Shown here piece after piece: positions 47,550 to 55,629 of a DNA stretch of 64,000 nucleotides (the stretch's first letter is position 1; every line of letters starts with the position of its first letter). Source of the stretch: Streptomyces griseus (GTDB taxonomy: Bacteria; Actinomycetota; Actinomycetes; Streptomycetales; Streptomycetaceae). Position numbers and translations under genes: made by a program. The DNA lies in the NCBI RefSeq assembly GCF_001715295.1, contig NZ_MDKB01000002.1, positions 816,475-880,474 of the forward strand, read 5' to 3'. Under the pieces are notes generated by a model. The model was given only the letters and a program-made list of their open reading frames with translations. It was not told the DNA's origin and made no database searches.

Positions 47550-48161
47550 ATGGCGATGAGCACGGCAGGAACTCCGGCCCGTCCGATGCGGGCCGACGCG
47601 CGCCGCAACTACGACCGGCTGGTCGGCGAGGCCCGCACCTCCTTCGCCGAGCACGGCACGGACGCCTCGCTGGAGGACATCGCCCGGCGGGCGGGGGTGG
47701 GCATCGGCACCCTGTACCGGCACTTCCCGAACCGGCAGGCGCTGATGAACGCCGTGTTCCAGGAGACCCTCGGCTCGCTGCTCGCCCGGTCCGGCGAACT
47801 GGCGCAGGCGCCGGATCCGTGCGCCGCGCTGATGGAATGGCTGCGTGCCCTCGTCACTCATGCGGGTGAGTACCGCGGGCTGGCGCAGGCGCTCATGTCC
47901 GCCTCGGGTGACGAAACGTCAGCCCTGACCCCGTGTCATGTTCCGCTCCGACAGGCCGGGGAGCGGCTGCTGCGGCGGGCCCGGTCGGGCGGTGCGGTGC
48001 GGGCGGACGTGTCGATCGACGATCTGCTGCAGCTGACGAACGCGATCGCGCTGGCCGCTGAGCAGACCCCCCGGGACCCGGCGCTGGCCGACCGCCTCCT
48101 GCGTCTGGCGCTGCAGGGCATCGCGGCGCCGAAGCCGCCCGGCCGGGAGCCTGTCGGGTGA
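47550..48161 (+). CDS. TetR family regulator, 3' end formed by a transposon-like repeat
   Basis: A 203-residue TetR protein. The HTH is DASLEDIARRAGVGIGTLYRHFPNRQALM (residues about 35-65); the ligand domain follows to LLRLALQGIAAPKPP. The last four residues (EPVG) and the stop codon come from the 161-bp element that begins at 48148, so the native C-terminus has been lost or trimmed. The core fold appears complete, so the protein may still work. AGGAGGAC precedes the ATG. Not obviously linked to accA2, which ends in a terminator. Confidence 0.85.
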   Translation: MAMSTAGTPARPMRADARRNYDRLVGEARTSFAEHGTDASLEDIARRAGVGIGTLYRHFPNRQALMNAVFQETLGSLLARSGELAQAPDPCAALMEWLRALVTHAGEYRGLAQALMSASGDETSALTPCHVPLRQAGERLLRRARSGGAVRADVSIDDLLQLTNAIALAAEQTPRDPALADRLLRLALQGIAAPKPPGREPVG

Positions 48162-48304
48162 CCTGGGACCGGAAAGCGGACGCGGTCCGGTGCGTGCGAT
48201 TCCAAGGCGCCGGAAGGCCCTCGTAGCGGAGCTACGTGGGCAGTTCGGCAACGCGGGAAGCGTGCGTGCCGGGGCGTGGCCGCTCGGTGAGAGGTCGCCC
48301 GGCT
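48148..48304 (+). mobile_element. MITE-like element, copy 2 (right end damaged)
   Basis: Left terminal repeat AGCCTGTCGGGTGACCT is intact; the right end reads CCCGGCT where the full copy has CCCGGCAGGCT, so 4-6 bases are missing. Apart from this end it differs from the adjacent copy 3 at one position (T in place of C at 48236). No target duplication is seen on its left (CCGGG). Inserted at or recombined into the 3' end of the TetR gene. Confidence 0.8.
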
Positions 48305-48307
48305 GAG

Positions 48308-48468
48308 AGCCTGTCGGGTGACCTGGGACCGGAAAGCGGACGCGGTCCGGTGCGTGCGATTCCAAGGCGCCGGAAGGCCCTCGTAGCGGAGCTACGCGGG
48401 CAGTTCGGCAACGCGGGAAGCGTGCGTGCCGGGGCGTGGCCGCTCGGTGAGAGGTCGCCCGGCAGGCT
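48308..48468 (+). mobile_element. MITE-like element, copy 3, with CTGAG target duplication
   Basis: A full 161-bp copy. Ends AGCCTGTCGGGTGACCT and AGGTCGCCCGGCAGGCT match as inverted repeats at 15 of 17 positions. CTGAG stands on both sides (48303-48307 and 48469-48473). CTGAG is the reverse complement of the CTCAG flanking copy 1, so both insertions used the same target sequence. The internal hairpin is reduced by a mismatch. Confidence 0.85.
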
Positions 48469-48483
48469 CTGAGGGCGAGCCCG

Positions 48484-49452
48484 CTACCGCCGCCGCAGGT
48501 CCGCGACGCGGCCCCGCTCCGCAGGCCCGTCGCTGAGCGCGGCCGCGCTCCGCAGCGGCGGGCCGAGCCCTGCGGGGCCGCCCTGCGTGCGCCGCTGGCC
48601 CGGCAACGGCATGTCCCGCCGGGGCTGCTGCCGCCCCTGGGGCGGCCCCTCCGCGGCCGGCGCATCGCTGTCGGGGCCCGCCACCGTGATCTCCACGCCC
48701 TGGTCCGCCAGGGCCTGGAGCTCGGTGGCCGCCCGCTCGTCGTGGGCCGGCGGTTCGTCGGTCACCAGGCGGGTGATCAGCTCCGTCGGCACCGTCTGGA
48801 ACATGGTGTCGGAGCCCAGCTTGGTGTGGTCCGCCAGGACCACCACCTCCGCCGCGGCCTGCACGAGCGCGCGGTCCACGCTCGCCGAGAGCATGTTGGA
48901 CGTGGAGAGACCGCGCTCGGCGGTCAGCCCGCTCCCGGAGAGGAACGCCCGGGAGACCCGCAGCCCCTGGAGGGACTGCTCGGCCCCGCTGCCGACGAGT
49001 GCGTAGTTGCTCCCGCGCAGGGTTCCGCCGGTCATCACCACTTCCACCCGGTTGGCATGGGCCAGCGCCTGGGCGACCAGGAGCGAGTTGGTGACGACGG
49101 TCAGACCGGGAATCCGCGCGAGCCGGCGGGCCAGCTCCTGCGTGGTCGTACCGGCGCCGACCACGACGGCCTCGCCCTCGCCGACCATCCCGGCGGCCAG
49201 GTCGGCGATGGCCGTCTTCTCGGCGGTGGAGAGATGGGATTTCTGCGGAAAGCCGGACTCGCGCGTGAAACCGCCCGGCAAGACCGCACCGCCGTGCCGG
49301 CGGTCGAGGAGTCCTTCTGCCTCCAGTGCCCGCACGTCCCGCCGTACGGTCACTTCGGAGGTCTGGACGACGCGGGCGAGCTCACGGAGCGATACCGCCC
49401 CGTTGGCACGCACCATTTCGAGGATCAACTGACGACGTTCTGCAGCGAACAC
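48484..49452 (-). CDS. DeoR family transcriptional regulator
   Basis: A 322-residue regulator. The N-terminal DeoR HTH is AERRQLILEMVRANGAVSLRELARVVQTSEVTVRRDVRALEAEGLLDRRHGGA (residues 3-57; key parts SEVTVRRDV and RRHGGA). The sugar-phosphate-binding domain has VVGAGTTTQELARRL and VLADHTKLGSD. A 60-residue Arg/Pro/Gly tail is unusual for the family. TACTGT lies 7 nt before the GTG start, so it is probably leaderless. It lies in the nucleoside-catabolism neighbourhood and might bind the palindromes at pnp and deoC. Its end is 11 bp from the element copy 3 flank. Confidence 0.88.
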   Translation of the reverse strand: MFAAERRQLILEMVRANGAVSLRELARVVQTSEVTVRRDVRALEAEGLLDRRHGGAVLPGGFTRESGFPQKSHLSTAEKTAIADLAAGMVGEGEAVVVGAGTTTQELARRLARIPGLTVVTNSLLVAQALAHANRVEVVMTGGTLRGSNYALVGSGAEQSLQGLRVSRAFLSGSGLTAERGLSTSNMLSASVDRALVQAAAEVVVLADHTKLGSDTMFQTVPTELITRLVTDEPPAHDERAATELQALADQGVEITVAGPDSDAPAAEGPPQGRQQPRRDMPLPGQRRTQGGPAGLGPPLRSAAALSDGPAERGRVADLRRR

Positions 49453-49613
49453 GGAACTGACAGTAACCTGGCCATGGGTTGCTTTTCAGCAGTTTGCGCC
49501 GAATAACAGAAGTTGTACGAGCACGGAACCTCCCGGTGGTATAAGAGATCCCACTGTCGTGCACGGGGCTCGGGAGCCGCCGGTCCGCCGGGGCCGGACC
49601 CCCGGATCACGCC

Positions 49614-49642
49614 CGGGTCCCGGGCTCCGTCACCGGGACCCG
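49614..49642 (-). terminator. Terminator after lpdA-like gene
   Basis: CGGGTCCCGG and CCGGGACCCG form a perfect 10-bp stem with a 9-nt loop, 32 bp past the stop codon on the minus strand. Confidence 0.65.
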
Positions 49643-49674
49643 ACGGCCTGACCGGAGGGGGCGGACCCGTCCGC

Positions 49675-51114
49675 TCAGGCCTCGCCGGCCCGCTTACGGC
49701 TCTGCAGTTGCCGTGCCACCTCGGCGATCGAGCCGGACAGGGACGGGTACACGGTGAACGTGTTCGCGATCTGCTCGACGGTCAGGTTGTTGTCGACCGC
49801 GAGCGCGATCGGGTGGATCAGCTCACTGGCCCGCGGGGCGACGACGCAGCCGCCGACCACGATGCCCGTACCGGGACGGGCGAAGATCTTGACGAAACCG
49901 TCGCGGATGCCCTGCATCTTGGCGCGCGGGTTGCGCAGCAGCGGAAGCTTCACGACCCGGGCGTCGATCCTGCCGGCGTCCACGTCCGCCTGGCTGTAGC
50001 CGACCGTGGCGATCTCGGGGTCCGTGAAGACGTTCGAGGAGACGGTCTTCAGGTCCAGCGGGGCCACCGCGTCGCCGAGGAAGTGGTACATCGCGATACG
50101 GCCCTGCATCGCCGCGACCGAGGCCAGCGCGAAGACGCCGGTGACGTCCCCGGCCGCGTACACGCCGGGGGCGCTGGTGCGGGAGACCCGGTCCGTCCGG
50201 ACGTGCCCGGACTCCTTGAGCAGGACCCCGGCCTCCTCCAGGCCCATGCCGGCGGTGTTCGGGATCGCGCCGACCGCCATGAGGCAGTGGGTGCCCGAGA
50301 TGACCCGGCCGTCGGCGAGCGTGACCTCGACACGGTCGCCGACGCGCTTGGCGGACTGGGCGCGGGACCGGGCCATGACGTTCATGCCCCGGCGCCGGAA
50401 CACGTCCTCCAGGACGGCGGCGGCGTCCGGGTCCTCCCCCGGGAGCACCCGGTCGCGGGAGGAGACGAGGGTCACGCGGGAGCCGAGCGCCTGGTAGGCG
50501 CCGGCGAACTCGGCGCCCGTCACCCCGGACCCGACCACGATGAGCTCCTCGGGGAGCTCGTTCAGGTCGTAGACCTGCGTCCAGTTCAGGATCCGCTCGC
50601 CGTCGGGCTGCGCGTCCGGGATCTCGCGGGGGTGGCCACCGGTGGCGATCAGGACCGCGTCGGCGGTGAGCCGCTCCTCCGTGCCGTCGGCCGCCCTCAC
50701 GACGACCTGGCGGGACCCGTCGGCGGCCTGGAGTCCCTCCAGCCTGCCGCGCCCGCGCACGACCCTGGCCCCCGCGCGGGTCACGGAGGCGGTGATGTCG
50801 TGGGACTGGGCCAGCGCCAGGCGCTTGACCCGCCGGTTGACCTTGCCGAGGTCGACGCCGACGACCCGCGCGGCCTGCTCGATGTGCGGGGTGTCGTCGG
50901 CGACGATGATGCCGAGTTCCTCGTACGAGGAGTCGAAGGTGGTCATCACCTCGGCCGTGGCGATCAGCGTCTTCGAGGGCACGCAGTCGGTGAGGACCGA
51001 CGCGCCGCCGAGGCCGTCGCAGTCGACGACGGTCACCTCCGCGCCGAGCTGGGCGCCCACCAGGGCCGCCTCGTAGCCGCCGGGGCCGCCGCCGATGATC
51101 ACGATCCGGGTCAC
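49675..51114 (-). CDS. NAD(P)H-quinone dehydrogenase, LpdA-type flavoprotein disulfide-reductase homologue
   Basis: A 479-residue FAD protein. FAD motif GGGPGGYEAALVGAQLG, second dinucleotide fold VVGSGVTGAEFAGAYQALG, FAD motif YAAGDVTGVFALA, and the C-terminal dimerisation domain. The redox-active pair of lipoamide dehydrogenase is broken: first Cys replaced by Ser39 (GGASVLTDC), only Cys44 kept. This matches M. tuberculosis LpdA (Rv3303c), a quinone reductase, rather than a true lipoamide dehydrogenase. GTG at 51114 follows GAGGCGGAC; an ATG at 51141 is possible. Confidence 0.85.
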   Translation of the reverse strand: MTRIVIIGGGPGGYEAALVGAQLGAEVTVVDCDGLGGASVLTDCVPSKTLIATAEVMTTFDSSYEELGIIVADDTPHIEQAARVVGVDLGKVNRRVKRLALAQSHDITASVTRAGARVVRGRGRLEGLQAADGSRQVVVRAADGTEERLTADAVLIATGGHPREIPDAQPDGERILNWTQVYDLNELPEELIVVGSGVTGAEFAGAYQALGSRVTLVSSRDRVLPGEDPDAAAVLEDVFRRRGMNVMARSRAQSAKRVGDRVEVTLADGRVISGTHCLMAVGAIPNTAGMGLEEAGVLLKESGHVRTDRVSRTSAPGVYAAGDVTGVFALASVAAMQGRIAMYHFLGDAVAPLDLKTVSSNVFTDPEIATVGYSQADVDAGRIDARVVKLPLLRNPRAKMQGIRDGFVKIFARPGTGIVVGGCVVAPRASELIHPIALAVDNNLTVEQIANTFTVYPSLSGSIAEVARQLQSRKRAGEA

Positions 51115-51365
51115 GAAAAGTCCGCCTCGCGTGGTTGTCATCCCACGGCCGTCTGCCGCCCCGGCCGGGGGTCCGGGGGAGCGCCCCGGTGAATGCAGTA
51201 CGTAGTTCATTGTCCCGCACGCGCCAACCTGCTTCCCGCCGGGGCCCTCCATACGGGAAAGGCGCCGACGGGGCGGGGCCCTCCCGGGCCGCCCGGGAGG
51301 GCCGACGGGACCGCATCCCCGCCGGAACCGGCACACCAGGCGTCACCTCCCGTACCCTCGACCAC

Positions 51366-51803
51366 ATGTCGCTCTACGCCGCGTACGCCGGCAACCTCGA
51401 CGCGCGGCTGATGACGCGCCGCGCTCCGCATTCCCCGCTGCGCGGCACCGGCTGGCTCAACGGCTGGCGGCTGACGTTCGGCGGGGAGCACATGGGCTGG
51501 GAAGGCGCGCTGGCCACGGTGGTCGAGGCACCCCGCTCCCAGGTCTTCGTGGCGCTGTACGACCTCGCGCCCATGGACGAGGACTCCATGGACCGCTGGG
51601 AGGGTGTCGGCCTCGACATCTACCGCCGGATGCGGGTCCGCGTGCACACCCTGGACGGCGAGGAGCCGGCCTGGATGTACGTGCTGAACGGCTACGAGGG
51701 CGGGCTTCCCTCCGCCCGCTACCTCGGCGAGGTGGCGGACGCCGCCGAGTCCGCGGGCGCACCGCACGACTATGTGATGAACCTCCGCAAGCGCCCCTGC
51801 TGA
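51366..51803 (+). CDS. Gamma-glutamylcyclotransferase-like protein (AIG2/GGCT fold)
   Basis: A 145-residue protein starting SLYAAYAGNLD, the AIG2-like equivalent of the YGSN substrate loop, followed by a small beta-barrel with VFVALYDLAPMDEDSMDRWEG and YVMNLRK. The position of the catalytic Glu in GGCTs corresponds to the DEDSMDRWEG region. Enzyme activity is likely but not proven. TACCCT lies 7 nt before the ATG, consistent with leaderless transcription. Next to pnp. Confidence 0.8.
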   Translation: MSLYAAYAGNLDARLMTRRAPHSPLRGTGWLNGWRLTFGGEHMGWEGALATVVEAPRSQVFVALYDLAPMDEDSMDRWEGVGLDIYRRMRVRVHTLDGEEPAWMYVLNGYEGGLPSARYLGEVADAAESAGAPHDYVMNLRKRPC

Positions 51804-51868
51804 GGCGCCCCCGCCCCCCTTCTGTACGAAAGTACGAACACGACCGGCCAGACTCTGCGCCACCAGAT

Positions 51869-51880
51869 CTACGCGCGTAG
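51869..51880. promoter_or_regulatory. Palindrome CTACGCGCGTAG in the pnp promoter
   Basis: A perfect 12-bp palindrome located 12 bp before the TACCCT -10 box (51893-51898), so it covers about the -35 position. The identical sequence occurs in the deoC promoter at 55605-55616. Confidence 0.65.
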
Positions 51881-51905
51881 GGAATCAGCGGTTACCCTCG
51901 TCCGC

Positions 51906-52730
51906 GTGAACGCATCTGTTATTCCGGACCACATCCAGGGCGACCCGCACGCCGCCGCATCCGTCGCCGCCGCCCGCCTGCGCGAGCTGACCGGCGCCGA
52001 GACCCACGACGTCGCTCTGGTGATGGGCTCCGGGTGGGCCCCCGCCGGGGACGCGCTCGGCGCACCGGAGGCCGAGTTCCCGGTGACCGCGCTCCCCGGG
52101 TTCCCGGCCCCGGCGGTGGAGGGGCACGGCGGCACGATCCGCTCGTACCGGATCGGCGAGAAGCGCGCTCTGGTCTTCCTCGGCCGCACGCACTTCTACG
52201 AGGGCCGCGGGGTCGCCGCCGTCGCCCACGGCGTCCGTACGGCCGTCGCCGCCGGCTGCGGGACCGTCGTCCTGACGAACGGCTGCGGCGGTCTGCGCGA
52301 GGGCATGCGCCCGGGTCAGCCGGTCCTCATCAGCGACCACATCAACCTCACGGCGGCGTCGCCCATCGTGGGTGCCAACTTCGTCGATCTGACGGACCTG
52401 TACTCGCCGCGGCTGCGCGCACTGTGCAAGGAGATCGACGGGACGCTCGAAGAGGGCGTGTACGTGCAGTTCCCCGGCCCGCACTACGAGACGCCGGCCG
52501 AGATCGGCATGGTCCGGGCCATGGGCGGCGACCTCGTCGGCATGTCCACGGTCCTGGAGGCCATCGCGGCCCGTGAGGCGGGTGCGGAGGTCCTGGGCAT
52601 CTCCCTGGTCACCAACCTCGCGGCAGGCCTGAGCGGGGAGCCCCTGAACCACGAGGAGGTCCTCCAGGCGGGCCGCGACTCGGCCACCCGCATGGGCGCG
52701 CTGCTGGCCCGGGTGCTCGACCGCATCTGA
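51906..52730 (+). CDS. pnp: Purine nucleoside phosphorylase
   Basis: A 274-residue trimeric-type PNP that cleaves purine (deoxy)nucleosides with phosphate to base plus (deoxy)ribose 1-phosphate. Phosphate and ribose-binding segments are visible: [47 protein letters not shown], and the base site [16 protein letters not shown] and VTNLAAG. GTG start at 51906, 7 nt after TACCCT; there is no ribosome site, so leaderless. First enzyme of the nucleoside-catabolism set continuing with the phosphomutase and deoC. Confidence 0.93.
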   Translation: MNASVIPDHIQGDPHAAASVAAARLRELTGAETHDVALVMGSGWAPAGDALGAPEAEFPVTALPGFPAPAVEGHGGTIRSYRIGEKRALVFLGRTHFYEGRGVAAVAHGVRTAVAAGCGTVVLTNGCGGLREGMRPGQPVLISDHINLTAASPIVGANFVDLTDLYSPRLRALCKEIDGTLEEGVYVQFPGPHYETPAEIGMVRAMGGDLVGMSTVLEAIAAREAGAEVLGISLVTNLAAGLSGEPLNHEEVLQAGRDSATRMGALLARVLDRI

Positions 52731-53144
52731 TCCCCGGGGCGGCCCGGCGGACCGTGCCGGCGTACGGGGCGGGGCGACCGGTTCCTGGCCGCCCCCGCGT
52801 GAGGCGCGGACGCAGCCCCGTCCTCGCCGGCGCGTCCGCGCGGCCCGCCTGCGCCCGCACAGGGCCGGCGGCCGGCCGATCCTCCCCGACGCGCGGGGCA
52901 CGGACAGCCCGCCGCCCCCGGCCGCGCCGGCGTACGAGGCGCGGCGGTCCGGGGGCGGATCCCCGGAGCGGGTCCGGGCGGAGCCCGGTTTCGGGACGGC
53001 GCGGGTCGGGGAACAGCCCGCCGCAGGAGCGTCCCGCGCGCCGACGCCCCGCACCACCCGCGCCCACGCCGCCCCGCCCCCTCGCACCGGGCGCCCCACC
53101 CGCGCAGCAACCGGCACCACCACCCCCGCAGAAAGGCGGACACC
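52731..53144. other. 414-bp GC-rich gap between pnp and the phosphomutase gene
   Basis: No gene or strong hairpin is recognised. The sequence is extremely GC-rich with poor codon structure in all frames. It probably contains the phosphomutase promoter near its right end. Confidence 0.4.
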
Positions 53145-54797
53145 GTGCAGCAGGACCTCATCGCCCGGGCCAGGACCTGGCTCGCCGAGGACCCGGACCC
53201 GGAGACCCGCGAGGAGCTCGCCGGCCTCATCGACGCAGGCGACCTGGACGCGCTCGCCGACCGCTTCGCGGGCACGCTCCAGTTCGGCACCGCCGGCCTG
53301 CGCGGCGAACTCGGCGCCGGCCCGATGCGCATGAACCGGTCCGTCGTGATCCGGGCCGCCGCCGGCCTCGCCGCGTACCTCCTCGCCCACGGCCACGCGG
53401 GCGGGCTCGTCGTCATCGGCTACGACGCCCGATACAAATCAGCCGACTTCGCCCGTGACACCGCGGCCGTGATGACCGGTGCCGGCCTGCGCGCGGCCGT
53501 GCTGCCCCGTCCGCTGCCGACCCCCGTCCTCGCCTACGCCGTACGGCATCTGGGGGCGGTCGCGGGCGTGGAGGTCACGGCCAGCCACAACCCGCCCCGC
53601 GACAACGGCTACAAGGTCTACCTCGGCGACGGCTCGCAGATCGTGCCCCCGGCCGACACCGGGGTCGCCGCCGCCATCGCAGCCGTGGGCCCGCTCGACG
53701 GCGTACCGCGCCCGGAGTCCGGCTGGGAGGTCCTCGGCGAGGAGGTGGAGGCCGCCTACCTCGCCCGGACGGACGCCGTCCTCACCCCCGGCTCGCCGCG
53801 CACGGCCCGGACCGTCTACACGGCGATGCACGGTGTCGGCACCCCCGTGCTCACGGCGGCGTTCGCCCGGGCCGGCTTCCCGGAACCGGTGCTCGTGGCC
53901 GAGCAGGCGGAGCCGGATCCGGCGTTCCCCACGGTCGCCTTCCCCAACCCGGAAGAGCCCGGCGCCATGGATCTCGCGTTCGCGACCGCGCGCCGGGCGC
54001 GGCCCGACCTCGTCATCGCCAACGACCCGGACGCCGACCGCTGCGCCGTGGCCGTCCCGGACGCCTCGGCCGAGGGCGGCTGGCGGATGCTGCGCGGCGA
54101 CGAGGTCGGCGCCCTGCTCGCCGCGCATCTGGTGGACCGCGGCGTCTCCGGCGTCCTCGCCGCGTCGATCGTCTCGTCGTCCCTGCTCGGCCGGATCGCG
54201 GAGAAGGCGGGCCTCGGCTACGAGGAGACGCTGACGGGCTTCAAGTGGGTCGCCCGCGTCGACGGCCTGCGCTACGGCTACGAGGAGGCGCTCGGCTACT
54301 GCGTGGACCCCGAGGGCGTCCGGGACAAGGACGGCATCACGGCCGCACTGCTGGTTGCCGAGCTGGCCTCGGTGCTCAAGGAGCAGGGCCGTACGCTCCT
54401 GGACCTGCTCGACGACCTGGCGCTGGCGCACGGACTGCACGCCACGGACCAGCTGTCGGTCCGGGTCGAGGACCTCTCGGTCATCGCGGACGCGATGCGC
54501 CGTCTGCGGGAGAACCCGCCGGCCGTCCTGGGCGGCCTTCCCGTCACCTCGGCGGAGGACCTCTCGCAGGGCACGGACCTCCTGCCGCCGACGGACGGCC
54601 TGCGCTACCGGCTGACGGGTGCCCGCGTCATCGTCCGCCCGAGCGGCACGGAGCCGAAGCTCAAGTGCTACCTGGAGGTCGTGGTCCCGGTCCCCGACGC
54701 GGCCGGCCTCCCCGCCGCCCGGGAGCGGGCCGCGGCAGTCCTGGCGACGATCAAGCGCGATCTTTCGGCGGCGGCCGGCCTCGGCCGCCCGCTGTGA
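53145..54797 (+). CDS. Phosphomannomutase/phosphopentomutase-type alpha-D-phosphohexomutase
   Basis: A 550-residue phosphomutase. Sugar-binding start FGTAGLRG, phosphoserine loop TASHNPP (Ser147), metal-binding DPDADR, sugar loop GYEEALGY and C-terminal phosphate-binding RPSGTEPK. Annotated PgmB or phosphomannomutase in Streptomyces; family members of this length can act as phosphopentomutases. Between pnp and deoC, the role of converting (deoxy)ribose 1-phosphate to 5-phosphate is the best inference; no DeoB-type gene is seen. GTG start with AAAGGCGGACACC. Confidence 0.88.
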   Translation: MQQDLIARARTWLAEDPDPETREELAGLIDAGDLDALADRFAGTLQFGTAGLRGELGAGPMRMNRSVVIRAAAGLAAYLLAHGHAGGLVVIGYDARYKSADFARDTAAVMTGAGLRAAVLPRPLPTPVLAYAVRHLGAVAGVEVTASHNPPRDNGYKVYLGDGSQIVPPADTGVAAAIAAVGPLDGVPRPESGWEVLGEEVEAAYLARTDAVLTPGSPRTARTVYTAMHGVGTPVLTAAFARAGFPEPVLVAEQAEPDPAFPTVAFPNPEEPGAMDLAFATARRARPDLVIANDPDADRCAVAVPDASAEGGWRMLRGDEVGALLAAHLVDRGVSGVLAASIVSSSLLGRIAEKAGLGYEETLTGFKWVARVDGLRYGYEEALGYCVDPEGVRDKDGITAALLVAELASVLKEQGRTLLDLLDDLALAHGLHATDQLSVRVEDLSVIADAMRRLRENPPAVLGGLPVTSAEDLSQGTDLLPPTDGLRYRLTGARVIVRPSGTEPKLKCYLEVVVPVPDAAGLPAARERAAAVLATIKRDLSAAAGLGRPL

Positions 54798-54876
54798 GGA
54801 ACGCGACACACACGCGTCCGGTTCGACGGCATCCGGGGGTCCCTCACCTCCCTGCGGCGGAGGGGCCCCGGGGACG

Positions 54877-55512
54877 TCAGCCGACGGCCAGGAGGACCGC
54901 GAGCAGTACCGCGCCCACGGCGGCCGGGACGATCACCTCGTAGGCCCAGCGCAGTGACGCCGTGGTCGTGCCCTTCTCCCGGCGCTCCGCACGCTCGGCC
55001 AGTTCCCGCAGGTCGGCGACCGTGCGGTCCGCGAAGGCGGCGCGAGCCTGGACGTCGGTGACGTCGGCGTGCACGGAGGTCCGGCCGTACGGGTCGTCGT
55101 GCGCCTCCCGGCTCGCCTTCCTGGCCGCCCTCTTGCGCTCGCGCAGGGAGACCGGCACGGCCCAGAGCTGGTACTTCGCGCCGGCCTTGGTGAAGAGCTC
55201 GCTCGAGTACGACGCCCGTACGTCGGAGACGTCGCTCCAGGGCAGCACGATGGTGCGGAACGGGTTACGGATGCGGATCCGCTCGTCGTCGGCGAAGACC
55301 GCGGGCCGGAGGGTGAACGCCACGATCAGCGGGACCACGGTCAGCAGCGCGGCGAGGGCCCCCCACGGCACGTTGCCCTCGCCCTGGGCCACCGCGTCGC
55401 CGCCGATCCAGCCCACCAGCAGGATCAGCAGGACTCCGGTGGCCAGCCCGGCGCCCGACCGGTAGGTCCGGTCGGCGTAGGCGGGCTCGGAGGGAGGTGT
55501 GGGGCTCGTCAT
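54877..55512 (-). CDS. PH domain-containing membrane protein
   Basis: A 211-residue protein with two transmembrane helices near the N-terminus (LATGVLLILLVGWIGGDAVA; GALAALLTVVPLIVAFTL), a bacterial PH-like domain (DDERIRIRNPFRTIVLPWSDVSDVRASYSSELFTKAGAKYQLWAVPVSL), a charged stretch, and a C-terminal transmembrane helix. Function unknown. It is on the opposite strand to its neighbours and divergent from deoC. CAGAAT lies 6 nt before the ATG. Confidence 0.8.
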   Translation of the reverse strand: MTSPTPPSEPAYADRTYRSGAGLATGVLLILLVGWIGGDAVAQGEGNVPWGALAALLTVVPLIVAFTLRPAVFADDERIRIRNPFRTIVLPWSDVSDVRASYSSELFTKAGAKYQLWAVPVSLRERKRAARKASREAHDDPYGRTSVHADVTDVQARAAFADRTVADLRELAERAERREKGTTTASLRWAYEVIVPAAVGAVLLAVLLAVG

Positions 55513-55604
55513 GGTCCGATTCTGCCTGACGGGGTCACCGGGTGCGGAGAGGCCTCGTGCGCTCGGCCGGGGGCACGGAAAAGAGAAGGCCCCTGTACAG
55601 GTCG

Positions 55605-55616
55605 CTACGCGCGTAG
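55605..55616. promoter_or_regulatory. Palindrome CTACGCGCGTAG in the deoC promoter
   Basis: The same perfect 12-bp palindrome as at pnp, ending 1 bp before the TATGCT -10 box (55618-55623). A bound protein would occlude RNA polymerase. Confidence 0.65.
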
Positions 55617-55629
55617 ATATGCTCCTCTG

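Noticed and set aside
48236..48472. A 78-residue frame on the plus strand within the element copies.
   Set aside because: It is repeat sequence read through; no transposase motif, and the frame is not kept in copy 1.
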